Source of the DNA: Oscillospiraceae bacterium
GTDB lineage: Bacteria; Bacillota; Clostridia; Oscillospirales; Ruminococcaceae
NCBI GenBank assembly: GCA_016296485.1
Contig: JAEDJF010000015.1
Location: forward strand, 1 to 22,667
Direction: 5' to 3'
Length of the DNA stretch: 22,667 nucleotides
The notes under the pieces were generated by a model. The model was given only the letters and a program-made list of their open reading frames with translations. It had not been told where the DNA came from and did not search any database. Shown here piece by piece: positions 1 through 6,001 of the stretch. How positions within the stretch are numbered: position 1 is the first letter of the stretch; each line of letters starts with the position of its first letter. The position numbers and the translations under genes were made by a program.

Positions 1-23
1 ACAAGAGCAAGTGCTTTTTTCAT
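1..23 (-). CDS. N-terminus of an unidentified gene, cut by window edge
   Basis: An ATG at 21-23 on the minus strand opens a frame reading M-K-K-A-L-A-L before the window ends. It is preceded at 9 nt by an ideal AGGAGG Shine-Dalgarno sequence. A Lys-Lys start followed by Ala and Leu looks like the beginning of a signal peptide, so a secreted protein or lipoprotein is likely, but seven residues cannot identify a family. The gene lies downstream of spoIVA in the same direction, separated by a terminator. Its ribosome binding site sits inside a perfect inverted repeat (see that entry), which suggests translational control. Confidence 0.6.
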
Positions 24-24
24 G

Positions 25-65
25 TTAGTTTTCCTCCTAAAATATTTTTTTAGGAGGAAAACTAA
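25..65 (-). repeat. Perfect 18-bp inverted repeat enclosing the ribosome binding site of the left-edge gene
   Basis: Arms 25-42 and 48-65 are exact reverse complements around a 5-nt spacer. Read on the minus strand, the second arm carries AGGAGG, placed 9 nt before the ATG at 21-23, and the first arm carries its complement CCTCCT. Folded as RNA, the Shine-Dalgarno sequence would be fully paired. There is no U-tract after either arm, so it is not an ordinary terminator. It could instead be a protein-binding operator. Confidence 0.75.
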
Positions 66-88
66 TTTAAAAAGCCCGTTTTTATGCG

Positions 89-114
89 AAAAAGCGGCTT
101 TTCAGCCGCTTTTT
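89..114 (-). terminator. Rho-independent terminator downstream of spoIVA
   Basis: Arms 89-98 and 105-114 (core GCGGC/GCCGC) close a 6-nt loop. On the minus strand the stem ends in five U residues. It lies about 50 nt beyond the spoIVA stop codon. Confidence 0.75.
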
Positions 115-123
115 CTGCGTTAT

Positions 124-161
124 AAATATACGGTGCTCAAGAATAAATATACTGTGCTCAA
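124..161. repeat. Two 17-bp direct repeats with 21-bp period
   Basis: AAATATAC-N-GTGCTCAA occurs at 124-140 and again at 145-161, differing only at the N. The period of 21 bp is two helical turns. The pair lies in the 3' untranslated part of spoIVA, before its terminator. Each copy contains the octamer GTGCTCAA (TTGAGCAC on the other strand), which recurs through the window. Confidence 0.7.
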
Positions 162-163
162 AA

Positions 164-1642
164 TTAAAGTATTACACAGATAAGCCCGGAACAGCCCTCA
201 TTTATAATGCGGCTGATGGTTTCCTGAAGGCGAAGGCGCGCCTCCTGGGGCATACGGCTGAGCTTGGTGTGGAGTCCCTCGTTGACAAGCTCGTGGAGGG
301 ATTTCCCAAAAATATTGGATTCCCAAATCTTCGCCGGGTCGCCCTCGAACTCGTCGAGCAAATACCGCACAAGGTCCTCGCTCTGCTTTTCGCTCCCGAC
401 TATCGGGGCGACTTCCGTCGTAATATCGGCGCGCATCATGTGAATAGAGGGCGCGGAGGCGCGGAGCTTCACGCCGTAGCGCCCGCCCTGGCGGACGATT
501 TCCGGCTCCTCGAGAGTAAGCTCCTCGATTGAGGGCATTACTATTCCGTAGCCCACCGCTTCAACCTGGTCAAGGGCGCCGCGAATCCTATCATATTTCC
601 TTTTAATCTCCGCAAGCTCCTTGACGCAGGGCATCAGCCCGCTCTCCCCGTTTATTTCAAGACCCGTTTCCTCGCTCAGAATCTTATAGAAAAGCTCGGG
701 GTTCAGCATCACGGTGATGTCGGCGCGTCCGGTTCCGAGATCAATATTTTTTACCGACGCCTCCTTTACGTACTCGCACTCGCCGATGGCGGGGACCATT
801 TTCCGCACCTCGGCGATTTTTGAAACGCTTCTTGCGGCGTCGATAACGGGCTCCATAACCGCTTTGCGAAGCCAATGCTCCTTGTCAAGATCCATAACCC
901 AGCGGGGCATATCCACGGCGACCTCTTTTACAGGAAAACGCCCGAGGACGCCGGAGAGAATTTCTTTTATATCTGCTTCGGTCAGCTCGAGGCAGTTCAC
1001 CCGGATAACGGGCACGCCGTACTCCCTCTCCATCTCCTCGGCGGTGGATTTTGCGTCGGGAGAATGGGGGTTCGTGCAGTTGAGAAGAACAGCGAAGGGT
1101 TTATCAATCTGGCGAAGCTCGTTTATCACCCGCTGTTCCGCTTCGCGGTACTCCTCCCTCGGAATATCGCTTATGGAGCCGTCGGAAGTGATAAGCAGAC
1201 CTATGGTCGAATGCTCGGAAATGACCTTATCCGTCCCTATTTCCGCCGCCATATTGAAAGGTATTTCCTCCTTATACCAGGGAGTGAGCACCATTCTGGG
1301 GGCGTTGTTTTCAAAATAGCCGATGGCGGAGGGAACGATATAGCCGACGCAGTCGATGAGCCGGACGCGAAGCCCCGTTTCCCCGTCAAGGTTTACCTCC
1401 ACGGCTTCCTCCGGGACGAATTTCGGCTCCGTCGTCATTATTGTTTTCCCGGCGGCGGACTGGGGAAGCTCGTCACGGGCGCGGTCGCGGCGGTACTCGT
1501 TTTCTATATTCGGAAGCACGAGGGTCTCCATAAATTTTTTGATAAAGGTGCTCTTTCCGGTACGGACCGGACCGACGACGCCGATATAGATGTCGCCGGA
1601 AGTTCGGGCGGCAATATCGCGGTAAACATTAGTATCTTTCAT
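164..1642 (-). CDS. spoIVA: Stage IV sporulation protein A, spore coat ATPase
   Basis: SpoIVA is the ATP-driven cytoskeletal protein that polymerises on the outer forespore membrane and forms the basement layer of the spore coat. The 492-residue length is that of the family. The N-terminus has a Walker A motif, GPVRTGKST (about residues 24-32), in the TRAFAC-type GTPase fold that SpoIVA uses for ATP. It is followed by the family's conserved segment ending in TTEPKFVP and by the LLNCTNP region. The C-terminus ends in the short hydrophobic tail GLICVIL typical of SpoIVA. The ATG is preceded by GGAGGAAGG at good spacing. A weak sigma-E-like promoter lies upstream, consistent with mother-cell expression. 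The divergent neighbour is a DUF1540 protein, and a spoVB-like gene lies just beyond it. Identification is firm. Confidence 0.97.
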   Translation of the reverse strand: MKDTNVYRDIAARTSGDIYIGVVGPVRTGKSTFIKKFMETLVLPNIENEYRRDRARDELPQSAAGKTIMTTEPKFVPEEAVEVNLDGETGLRVRLIDCVGYIVPSAIGYFENNAPRMVLTPWYKEEIPFNMAAEIGTDKVISEHSTIGLLITSDGSISDIPREEYREAEQRVINELRQIDKPFAVLLNCTNPHSPDAKSTAEEMEREYGVPVIRVNCLELTEADIKEILSGVLGRFPVKEVAVDMPRWVMDLDKEHWLRKAVMEPVIDAARSVSKIAEVRKMVPAIGECEYVKEASVKNIDLGTGRADITVMLNPELFYKILSEETGLEINGESGLMPCVKELAEIKRKYDRIRGALDQVEAVGYGIVMPSIEELTLEEPEIVRQGGRYGVKLRASAPSIHMMRADITTEVAPIVGSEKQSEDLVRYLLDEFEGDPAKIWESNIFGKSLHELVNEGLHTKLSRMPQEARLRLQETISRIINEGCSGLICVIL

Positions 1643-1679
1643 AAATTATCCTTCCTCCGCAAGTTTTTTTCGTCGGTAG

Positions 1680-1708
1680 AGTTTATGCGGCGAAAATTCC
1701 GGATAGAA
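1680..1708 (-). promoter_or_regulatory. Possible sigma-E promoter of spoIVA
   Basis: On the minus strand CATAAACT (1680-1687) resembles the sigma-E -10 CATACAAT. A poorer -35, TTCTATC (1702-1708), sits 14 nt upstream. spoIVA is a sigma-E gene in Bacillus, so a site is expected, but the -35 match is weak. Confidence 0.35.
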
Positions 1709-1744
1709 CAAAGAAAACGGCGCTATACTGTTTTAAAAATTTTT

Positions 1745-1775
1745 TGAATAATTCAAAAAAATCCGCTCAAAATAA
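1745..1775 (+). promoter_or_regulatory. Possible sigma-G/F-type promoter of the DUF1540 gene
   Basis: TGAATA (1745-1750), then 17 nt, then CAAAATAA (1768-1775) resembles the forespore pattern TGAATA-N17/18-CATACTA. It would start transcription about 10 nt before the ribosome binding site. The -35 overlaps a 10-bp A/T-rich inverted repeat (1740-1749 with 1751-1760). No good sigma-A promoter is visible for this gene. Confidence 0.3.
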
Positions 1776-1803
1776 CTACAAAACGAATTGGAGGTATTAA
1801 GCC

Positions 1804-1968
1804 ATGAATGAAGCTAACAAGCACATCGGATGCAGCGTAAACAACTGCGCATATCACAGCAAGGACAGCAACTACTGCACCCTTGATAAAATCGAAGTCG
1901 GCACCCATGAGTGCAACCCCACCAAGAGCGAGTGCACCGACTGCAACTCCTTCCTCTACAAAGGCTGA
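1804..1968 (+). CDS. Small cysteine-rich DUF1540 protein
   Basis: A 54-residue frame starts at an ATG placed 9 nt after GGAGG (1790-1794). The protein has the DUF1540 pattern: a GCSVNNCAYH segment at residues 9-18, a further Cys at 25, the conserved I-x-V-G stretch (30-33), then three Cys at 37, 44 and 47 and a terminal SF motif. The regularly spaced cysteines suggest metal binding or disulphide cross-linking. DUF1540 proteins are common in Clostridia and some are found in spores, but no biochemical role is established. Its position divergent from spoIVA and its forespore-like promoter suggest, by inference only, a sporulation role. The stop codon abuts the terminator shared with the convergent flippase gene. 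Confidence 0.88.
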   Translation: MNEANKHIGCSVNNCAYHSKDSNYCTLDKIEVGTHECNPTKSECTDCNSFLYKG

Positions 1969-1992
1969 AAAAATGCCGGGCTTTGCCCGGCA
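1968..1992. terminator. Terminator between the DUF1540 gene and the convergent spoVB-like gene
   Basis: TGCCGGGC (1974-1981) pairs with GCCCGGCA (1985-1992) around a TTT loop. On the minus strand it is followed by six U residues (1968-1973), ending the spoVB-like transcript. The plus side has a weaker U/A-rich tail. The A-run overlaps the last base of the DUF1540 stop codon. Confidence 0.8.
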
Positions 1993-2001
1993 CTACATAT
2001 T

Positions 2002-3543
2002 TTATTTCACAAAAATTCGCTTTGCGAAGGCAATATCATCCTTCGTTATACAGCGCAGCACTCTTAAAATCGCGTAGTACGCGATTATCATTATGAGCAC
2101 GGCGAGAATCATCCCCGGAATTTTGTATGCCGAAACGCCGCAGATTTTGAGCACGGCTCTTGCGAAAACGGTGCTCAAAGCGGCGCCGAAGGCCGGCGCC
2201 AGCGCCCAGCGCACCATATGGACCCGAAAACCCGTCACGTACACAAGGCGTGACGCGGAAATTGCCATATTGAAAATCTCGCTTATGGCGATGGTCGCAA
2301 GGTAGCCGGCGGTGCCGCAAAGTGGCACGACGGTCAGCACCATCACAAGACAGATTATGGCGTCATAGACGTTGTAGCGAACCACCGCCACCTGTTCCCC
2401 GAGCCCTTTCAAAATGCCGTCAACGGCGCTGTCGAGGTACATTACTGTCACCGTCGGGGCGAGGGCGAGTATCGCCGGAGCGGCGGCGGGCTCGTTATAG
2501 AGGACGAGAGCGAACTCGTCCGCCCAGCATATCATTACCGCCGCGACGCCGATGGCAAACATCAGCGTAACGCGAAAGACGTAGCTTATTACGAAATCAA
2601 TTTTGTTTTTCCGACCGAGTTCCTTATACGCGGTCACCTCGGGCACGAGCAAATTTGAAAAGCCCAGCAAAAACGCGCTGGGGAAAAGCAGCAGCGGGAG
2701 CACCATTCCGCCGATTATTCCGTATTGGGAGAGGGCGGTCTCGCTGTCCATTCCGCTCTTTTGAAGCGAAACGGGCACGAGAAGATGCTTTATGGTGCTC
2801 AAGGCGGAGCGGAGCACCGCCGAAGCGCCCACGGGCAGGGCGATTGTCAAAAGGCGGCGCCACATATCCGGCGTTTCCTCCCCGGCGCCGCCGACAAAGG
2901 GATAATGCTTTCTGTCACGGCGGTACAGGACGAGGTTCATTGTGAAGGAGCAGGCTTCCGAAACGGTCGTTCCGGCGGCGACGAGCACGCAGGCGAAGCC
3001 TATATCCCCCGGTTTAAGGAGTGCGAAAACGAAAATTGTAAACGCCATCTGGGAGAGCTGCTCAAAAATCTGGGAAGCGGAGGAGGGCGCGACCCTCGTT
3101 ACGGCTGTAAAATAGCCGCTGAAAGCGGCGGAAACGCCCACAAAGGGCAGCGAAAAGGACATAACCCGAAAGGGCGCCGCCGCCCGGGCGTCGCCCACCA
3201 TCACTTCAGCGGCAAAATCCCCGGCAGAAAAGAGAAGAAACCCCGCCCCGGCGCCGAAAATGAGGCTGTAAATTAGGGTCAGCTTCATCGCCTTGGCGGC
3301 GCCGGCGCCGTTTTCGTGGGCGGTTTCCTCCGCCATAAGCCGCGTAGCGGCAAGCCCGGAACCGGAACAGGCAAAGGTCACCGCGAAGCGATAGACCGCC
3401 ATCATCAGCGAAAAAAGTCCCGTTCCGGCGGAACCTAGGTTCCGCGTCAGCCAGGCGTTATACAGTACGCCCACCGCTCCGAGCGAGAGCGAAGTAGCGG
3501 TAAGTATTCCGGCGTTTACCGCAAAATTCCGAAGCTTCGACAA
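2002..3543 (-). CDS. SpoVB/MurJ-like polysaccharide flippase (MOP superfamily)
   Basis: The 513-residue polytopic protein has about 14 predicted membrane segments. Its N-terminus (a GILTATSLSLGAVGVLYNAW segment near residue 13, followed by LTRNLGSAGTGLFSLM) is typical of the SpoVB/MurJ/RfbX branch of the MOP flippases. SpoVB proteins are thought to carry lipid-linked peptidoglycan precursors across the membrane for spore cortex synthesis. The start is a TTG at 3541-3543, chosen because AGGGGAGGTGA lies 7 nt upstream and no in-frame ATG with a comparable site is available. A good sigma-E-like promoter lies upstream. Together with spoIVA nearby this supports a spoVB role, but this family has several paralogues per genome, so a general exopolysaccharide flippase cannot be excluded. 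Confidence 0.85.
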   Translation of the reverse strand: MSKLRNFAVNAGILTATSLSLGAVGVLYNAWLTRNLGSAGTGLFSLMMAVYRFAVTFACSGSGLAATRLMAEETAHENGAGAAKAMKLTLIYSLIFGAGAGFLLFSAGDFAAEVMVGDARAAAPFRVMSFSLPFVGVSAAFSGYFTAVTRVAPSSASQIFEQLSQMAFTIFVFALLKPGDIGFACVLVAAGTTVSEACSFTMNLVLYRRDRKHYPFVGGAGEETPDMWRRLLTIALPVGASAVLRSALSTIKHLLVPVSLQKSGMDSETALSQYGIIGGMVLPLLLFPSAFLLGFSNLLVPEVTAYKELGRKNKIDFVISYVFRVTLMFAIGVAAVMICWADEFALVLYNEPAAAPAILALAPTVTVMYLDSAVDGILKGLGEQVAVVRYNVYDAIICLVMVLTVVPLCGTAGYLATIAISEIFNMAISASRLVYVTGFRVHMVRWALAPAFGAALSTVFARAVLKICGVSAYKIPGMILAVLIMIIAYYAILRVLRCITKDDIAFAKRIFVK

Positions 3544-3568
3544 AGGCGGTTCACCTCCCCTTCTGCAA

Positions 3569-3597
3569 TTTCTATGCGAAGGGGATATTTAATATGA
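3569..3597 (-). promoter_or_regulatory. Sigma-E-like promoter of the spoVB-like gene
   Basis: On the minus strand TCATATT (3591-3597) is followed after 14 nt by CATAGAAA (3569-3576). This fits the mother-cell sigma-E pattern (kmATATT, 13-14 nt, CATACAAT) well. Bacillus spoVB is sigma-E dependent. The start point would lie about 20 nt before the long RBS-bearing leader. Confidence 0.5.
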
Positions 3598-3630
3598 TTA
3601 AAGGGCGAAGCTCCGTTTTGTAAAAAAAAT

Positions 3631-3644
3631 CGAACAATTGTTCG
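3631..3644. promoter_or_regulatory. LexA box 1 (SOS operator)
   Basis: CGAACAATTGTTCG is an exact match to the Firmicute LexA/DinR consensus CGAAC-N4-GTTCG. It lies within a longer perfect palindrome, 3623-3652, with seven flanking A and seven flanking T residues. It is centred about 26 bp upstream of the -35 of the plus-strand promoter. A TTGACA on the minus strand (3651-3656) overlaps its edge, so a weak divergent transcript might also be controlled. Confidence 0.85.
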
Positions 3645-3663
3645 ATTTTTTTGTCAAAACCTA

Positions 3664-3691
3664 TTGATTTTTGAAAAAAGTCGTGTATAAT
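3664..3691 (+). promoter_or_regulatory. Sigma-A promoter of the SOS unit
   Basis: TTGATT (3664-3669), a 16-nt spacer and a perfect TATAAT (3686-3691). The predicted start near 3698 places LexA box 2 just downstream of +1 and LexA box 1 upstream of -35, so the promoter is bracketed by operators. Confidence 0.8.
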
Positions 3692-3705
3692 AGGTTTCAG
3701 AAAGA

Positions 3706-3719
3706 CGAACAGATGTTCG
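3706..3719. promoter_or_regulatory. LexA box 2 (SOS operator)
   Basis: CGAACAGATGTTCG is again a perfect CGAAC-N4-GTTCG. It lies about 8 bp downstream of the predicted transcription start, where a bound repressor would block promoter clearance. A further lone half-site GTTCG follows at 3725-3729. Confidence 0.87.
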
Positions 3720-3765
3720 GTTTTGTTCGTCCCCCACCCCCAAGGTGAAGAAAGGAAGTAATGAT

Positions 3766-4029
3766 ATGGAAAGAACATATGTTTTTAATTTTATTTTCAA
3801 GGTGCTTGCCGCCGCCGGAATCATTTCCATTCTCGGAATAGCGGGAATGAGCGATTTCGGAAGCCTTTCCAACGCAGAAGTTTTTCTTTACGGCGGAGTT
3901 TCCTTCCTTGCCGCCTGCGTCGGAGTTTGGGGCGCTATGAACTGCACAAGGGCAATCGAAGCCGCAAAGCGCCGGGCAAGAAGAGCCAAAGCCCGCAACA
4001 ACGTCGTCCCTTTCCCGAAGGCTGCGTAA
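3766..4029 (+). CDS. SOS-regulated small two-helix membrane protein of unknown function
   Basis: The start is the ATG at 3766, preceded by AAGGAAG at about 8 nt; a GTG at 3745 in frame has no such site. The 87-residue product has two hydrophobic segments, about residues 8-28 and 38-60, joined by a short polar turn. A strongly basic tail follows (about residues 62-77, rich in Arg, Lys and Ala) and the end is VPFPKAA. The positive-inside rule puts the tail in the cytoplasm. I recognise no family. Two perfect LexA boxes around its promoter make it an SOS gene. Other SOS-induced small membrane proteins (YneA, SidA, DidA) delay cell division, so that role is a reasonable inference. A toxin-like or membrane-stress role is also possible. 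It shares no visible LysM domain with YneA. Confidence 0.8.
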   Translation: MERTYVFNFIFKVLAAAGIISILGIAGMSDFGSLSNAEVFLYGGVSFLAACVGVWGAMNCTRAIEAAKRRARRAKARNNVVPFPKAA

Positions 4030-4038
4030 GCGCCTGAA

Positions 4039-4296
4039 ATGGAAAATAAAGAGCTTATCGGTGCCTGCGGCTTTTACTGCAAAAGCTGTCCGTCATTTGC
4101 TGGGGGCAAATGCGCCGGTTGCCGGAGGGAGCACCGGGAGGGCGACTGTTTCACCCTTGACTGCGTAACCAGAAAAGGAATAGAATTTTGCGGGACTTGT
4201 GAAAACTTTCCCTGCGACGATATAATTTCCCGAGAAAAGGTCACCATTCTCGATAAAGACTGGCTCAAATGGAAACGGAAGCAGAAAGAAAAGTAA
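4039..4296 (+). CDS. DUF3795 cysteine-rich protein
   Basis: This 85-residue protein shows the DUF3795 signature: ACGFYCKSCPSF near residue 9, then CAGCR, DCVTRKGIEFCGTC and NFPCD, with ten or more cysteines. They suggest metal or Fe-S binding, but the family has no assigned function. It begins only 9 nt after the stop codon of the SOS-controlled membrane protein and has no clear Shine-Dalgarno sequence of its own, so it is probably co-transcribed and translationally coupled. That would place it under LexA control. Full-length DUF3795 proteins are often longer, but the core Cys pattern appears complete here. Confidence 0.83.
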   Translation: MENKELIGACGFYCKSCPSFAGGKCAGCRREHREGDCFTLDCVTRKGIEFCGTCENFPCDDIISREKVTILDKDWLKWKRKQKEK

Positions 4297-4338
4297 AATA
4301 CTCCTCCCTTTCCTGCATTTTATTTTAATAATGAAAGC

Positions 4339-4388
4339 AAAAACTATTGCTATTCTTTAAAAAAGCCTTTAGAATAGTGGTAGTTTTT
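4339..4388 (+). other. Long dyad before the MATE gene: hairpin terminator, operator, or both
   Basis: Arms 4339-4356 and 4371-4388 form an 18-bp RNA stem with three G-U pairs. The strand ends in U-rich sequence (TTTTTTG then TTTTTT), directly before the MATE ribosome binding site. As RNA it could terminate the upstream SOS transcript. As DNA it overlaps a promoter (4347-4375), so it could equally be a repressor operator. Confidence 0.55.
4347..4375 (+). promoter_or_regulatory. Likely promoter of the MATE gene
   Basis: TTGCTA (4347-4352), a 17-nt spacer and TAGAAT (4370-4375), predicting a start near 4382 and a leader of about 24 nt. Both hexamers lie inside the dyad 4339-4388. Confidence 0.45.
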
Positions 4389-4405
4389 TGTTTTTTGGAG
4401 GGTAT

Positions 4406-5791
4406 ATGTCGCTTATAGTAAAAGACAAAAGCTTTTATAAGCTTCTTTTTTCAATAACCTTGCCCATTGCCGCACAGAACCTTATTACGTTCACGGTCAG
4501 CATGGCAGACTCCCTTATGCTCGGAAAGGTGGGTGAAATAGCCCTTTCCGCCGCGAATCTCGCCAACCAGCTTTTCTTTATCCTTATGATAGTGACCTTC
4601 GGCGTAACTTCCGCGTCGATGGTTTTCGCCTCCCAATACTGGGGCAAGGGCGACGTTTATTCAATGAAGAGGATAATCACAATAATGCTGCGGGTGGCGT
4701 TCGTGGTAAGCCTTGCCGCCTCCGCTCTCGCGCTGCTCATGCCGGAAACGGTCATGTCCTGGTACTCGAACGACGCCGAAGTCATAGCGGCGGGCGCCGA
4801 TTATCTTAGAATAATCGGCTGGGTCTATCCGATTTACGCCGTCACCAACGCCATGGTTTGCATCTTCCGCTCGGCGCACGTTGTAAAAATCTCTATAGTT
4901 GTTTATCTTGTTTCCCTCGTTGTAAACATTTTTTTCAACTGGGTCTTTATTTTCGGAAACCTCGGCGCGCCGGAAATGGGCGTCGCCGGCGCGGCGCTTG
5001 CGACCGCCATCGCCCGGGTGGCGGAATTTATCATTCTCATAATTTATCTTGCGTTTTTTGAAAAGACCATCAACTACCGGATTTCCGATTTCTTCGTTCC
5101 GGTGAAGGATTACGTGGGCGCGTTCATTAAAACCGGCGCCCCGGTTATTTTAAACGAGGCTGTTTGGAGCATCGGCACCAGTATGCTCTCAATGATAATC
5201 GGTCATATAAGCACCGAATTTGTCTCCGCCAACAGCATCGCCAACGTCATTTGGCAGTGCGTTTGGGTCATCATCTCCGGAATGGGCAACGCCACCGCAG
5301 TTATAATCGGGAACGCCGTCGGCATCGGCGAGGACAAGAATCTCATCAAGCAAAAAGCCACCAGCGTTATTCTCGTTGCTTTCTGTATGGGCGTTGCCGC
5401 GGCGGCGACCCTCCTTATAATTCGCGGACCAATCATCAATTTTTACGACGTTTCGCCGGAGACAAAGGCTCTCGCTTACGAACTCATTGTTTCCTACGCC
5501 GCGATAATAATTTTGCAGGCGATGTCGGTGCAGTACGTTGTCGGAATTTTCCGGGGCGGCGGCGACACAAAATTCGCGATGCTCATAGACGTCGCTTTCC
5601 TCTGGCTGTTCTCGATTCCCCTCGGGGCGTACACGGGTCTCGTGCTCAAATGGGCTCCGCCCCTCGTTTACCTTATGCTCCGCTGTGACGAGCTTATCAA
5701 ATGCACCGTCGGACTTTTCCATATGCTTGGCGGAAAATGGATAAAAGATATTACCGTAAGAGCTCCGAAATCCGCAGAAACAGAGATTTAA
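4406..5791 (+). CDS. MATE family multidrug/metabolite transporter
   Basis: The 461-residue protein has about 12 transmembrane segments in two homologous halves. The family's N-terminal pattern is present: ITLPIAAQNLITF near residue 18, followed by ADSLMLG and the ASQYWGKGD loop. The second half carries NAVWSIGTSMLS and FRGGGDTKFAM, as in NorM/DinF-type MATE proteins. These export cationic drugs or metabolites by Na+ or H+ antiport; the substrate here is unknown. The ATG at 4406 follows GGAGGG by only 3-4 nt, which is short but the best start available; a TTG at 4388 in frame lies within the hairpin. The dyad overlapping the promoter suggests control by an unlinked repressor. DinF-type MATE genes are sometimes SOS genes, and here the gene follows a LexA-controlled unit. 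Confidence 0.93.
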   Translation: MSLIVKDKSFYKLLFSITLPIAAQNLITFTVSMADSLMLGKVGEIALSAANLANQLFFILMIVTFGVTSASMVFASQYWGKGDVYSMKRIITIMLRVAFVVSLAASALALLMPETVMSWYSNDAEVIAAGADYLRIIGWVYPIYAVTNAMVCIFRSAHVVKISIVVYLVSLVVNIFFNWVFIFGNLGAPEMGVAGAALATAIARVAEFIILIIYLAFFEKTINYRISDFFVPVKDYVGAFIKTGAPVILNEAVWSIGTSMLSMIIGHISTEFVSANSIANVIWQCVWVIISGMGNATAVIIGNAVGIGEDKNLIKQKATSVILVAFCMGVAAAATLLIIRGPIINFYDVSPETKALAYELIVSYAAIIILQAMSVQYVVGIFRGGGDTKFAMLIDVAFLWLFSIPLGAYTGLVLKWAPPLVYLMLRCDELIKCTVGLFHMLGGKWIKDITVRAPKSAETEI

Positions 5792-5792
5792 C

Positions 5793-5820
5793 TTGACTTA
5801 TTTTTAATATATGGTAAAAT
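5793..5820 (+). promoter_or_regulatory. Promoter of the leader RNA and zinc-ribbon gene
   Basis: TTGACT (5793-5798), 16 nt, then TAAAAT (5815-5820) preceded by TGG, which makes an extended -10. It begins 2 nt after the MATE stop codon; the start would be near 5827. Confidence 0.65.
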
Positions 5821-5826
5821 AACTGT

Positions 5827-5990
5827 TGGCTGGTTATTTTATAAAAGCCATACCCGCCTTAAGACGGGAAACTAATTTTTGGTATGCGGCTATATGCTGG
5901 ATATACGAATGCTCCGTGGCAATCAGGCAACATCTATTTTTAATCCAATTAGCGGTTGTGGTGAACCAAGGGCAAATACATTTTTCAAAA
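5827..5990 (+). ncRNA. Candidate structured leader RNA before the zinc-ribbon gene
   Basis: About 165 nt of non-coding sequence lies between a promoter and the zinc-ribbon start. GCC-ATACC (5847-5854) pairs with GGTAT-gc-GGC (5881-5890), with a 2-nt bulge. Inside this, CCCG/CGGG (5853-5856 with 5865-5868) forms a competing or nested hairpin. TGGCTGG (5827-5833) can pair with CCAATTA (5945-5951), apart from one mismatch, closing the domain, while TGGTT (5831-5835) can alternatively pair with AACCA (5964-5968). A GGTT/AACC hairpin (5954-5967) is a further option. I do not recognise a standard riboswitch (no purine, TPP, SAM, c-di-GMP, preQ1 or T-box core). An Rfam orphan class such as the raiA motif is possible in size and position, but I cannot confirm it. 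Confidence 0.45.
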
Positions 5991-6001
5991 GAGGTAAAAA
6001 C

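Noticed and set aside
875..1747. Long open frame on the plus strand opposite spoIVA
   Set aside because: It is antisense to a certain gene, has no ribosome binding site and its translation resembles no protein family.
3623..3652. A/T-flanked palindrome as a rho-independent terminator
   Set aside because: No gene ends before it on either strand, it has no loop, and its core is an exact LexA box, so an operator is the better reading.
5847..5880. Possible preQ1-type riboswitch (hairpin followed by AAACTAA)
   Set aside because: The loop and the A-rich tail do not match the preQ1-I pattern, and the stem extends into a larger bulged helix.
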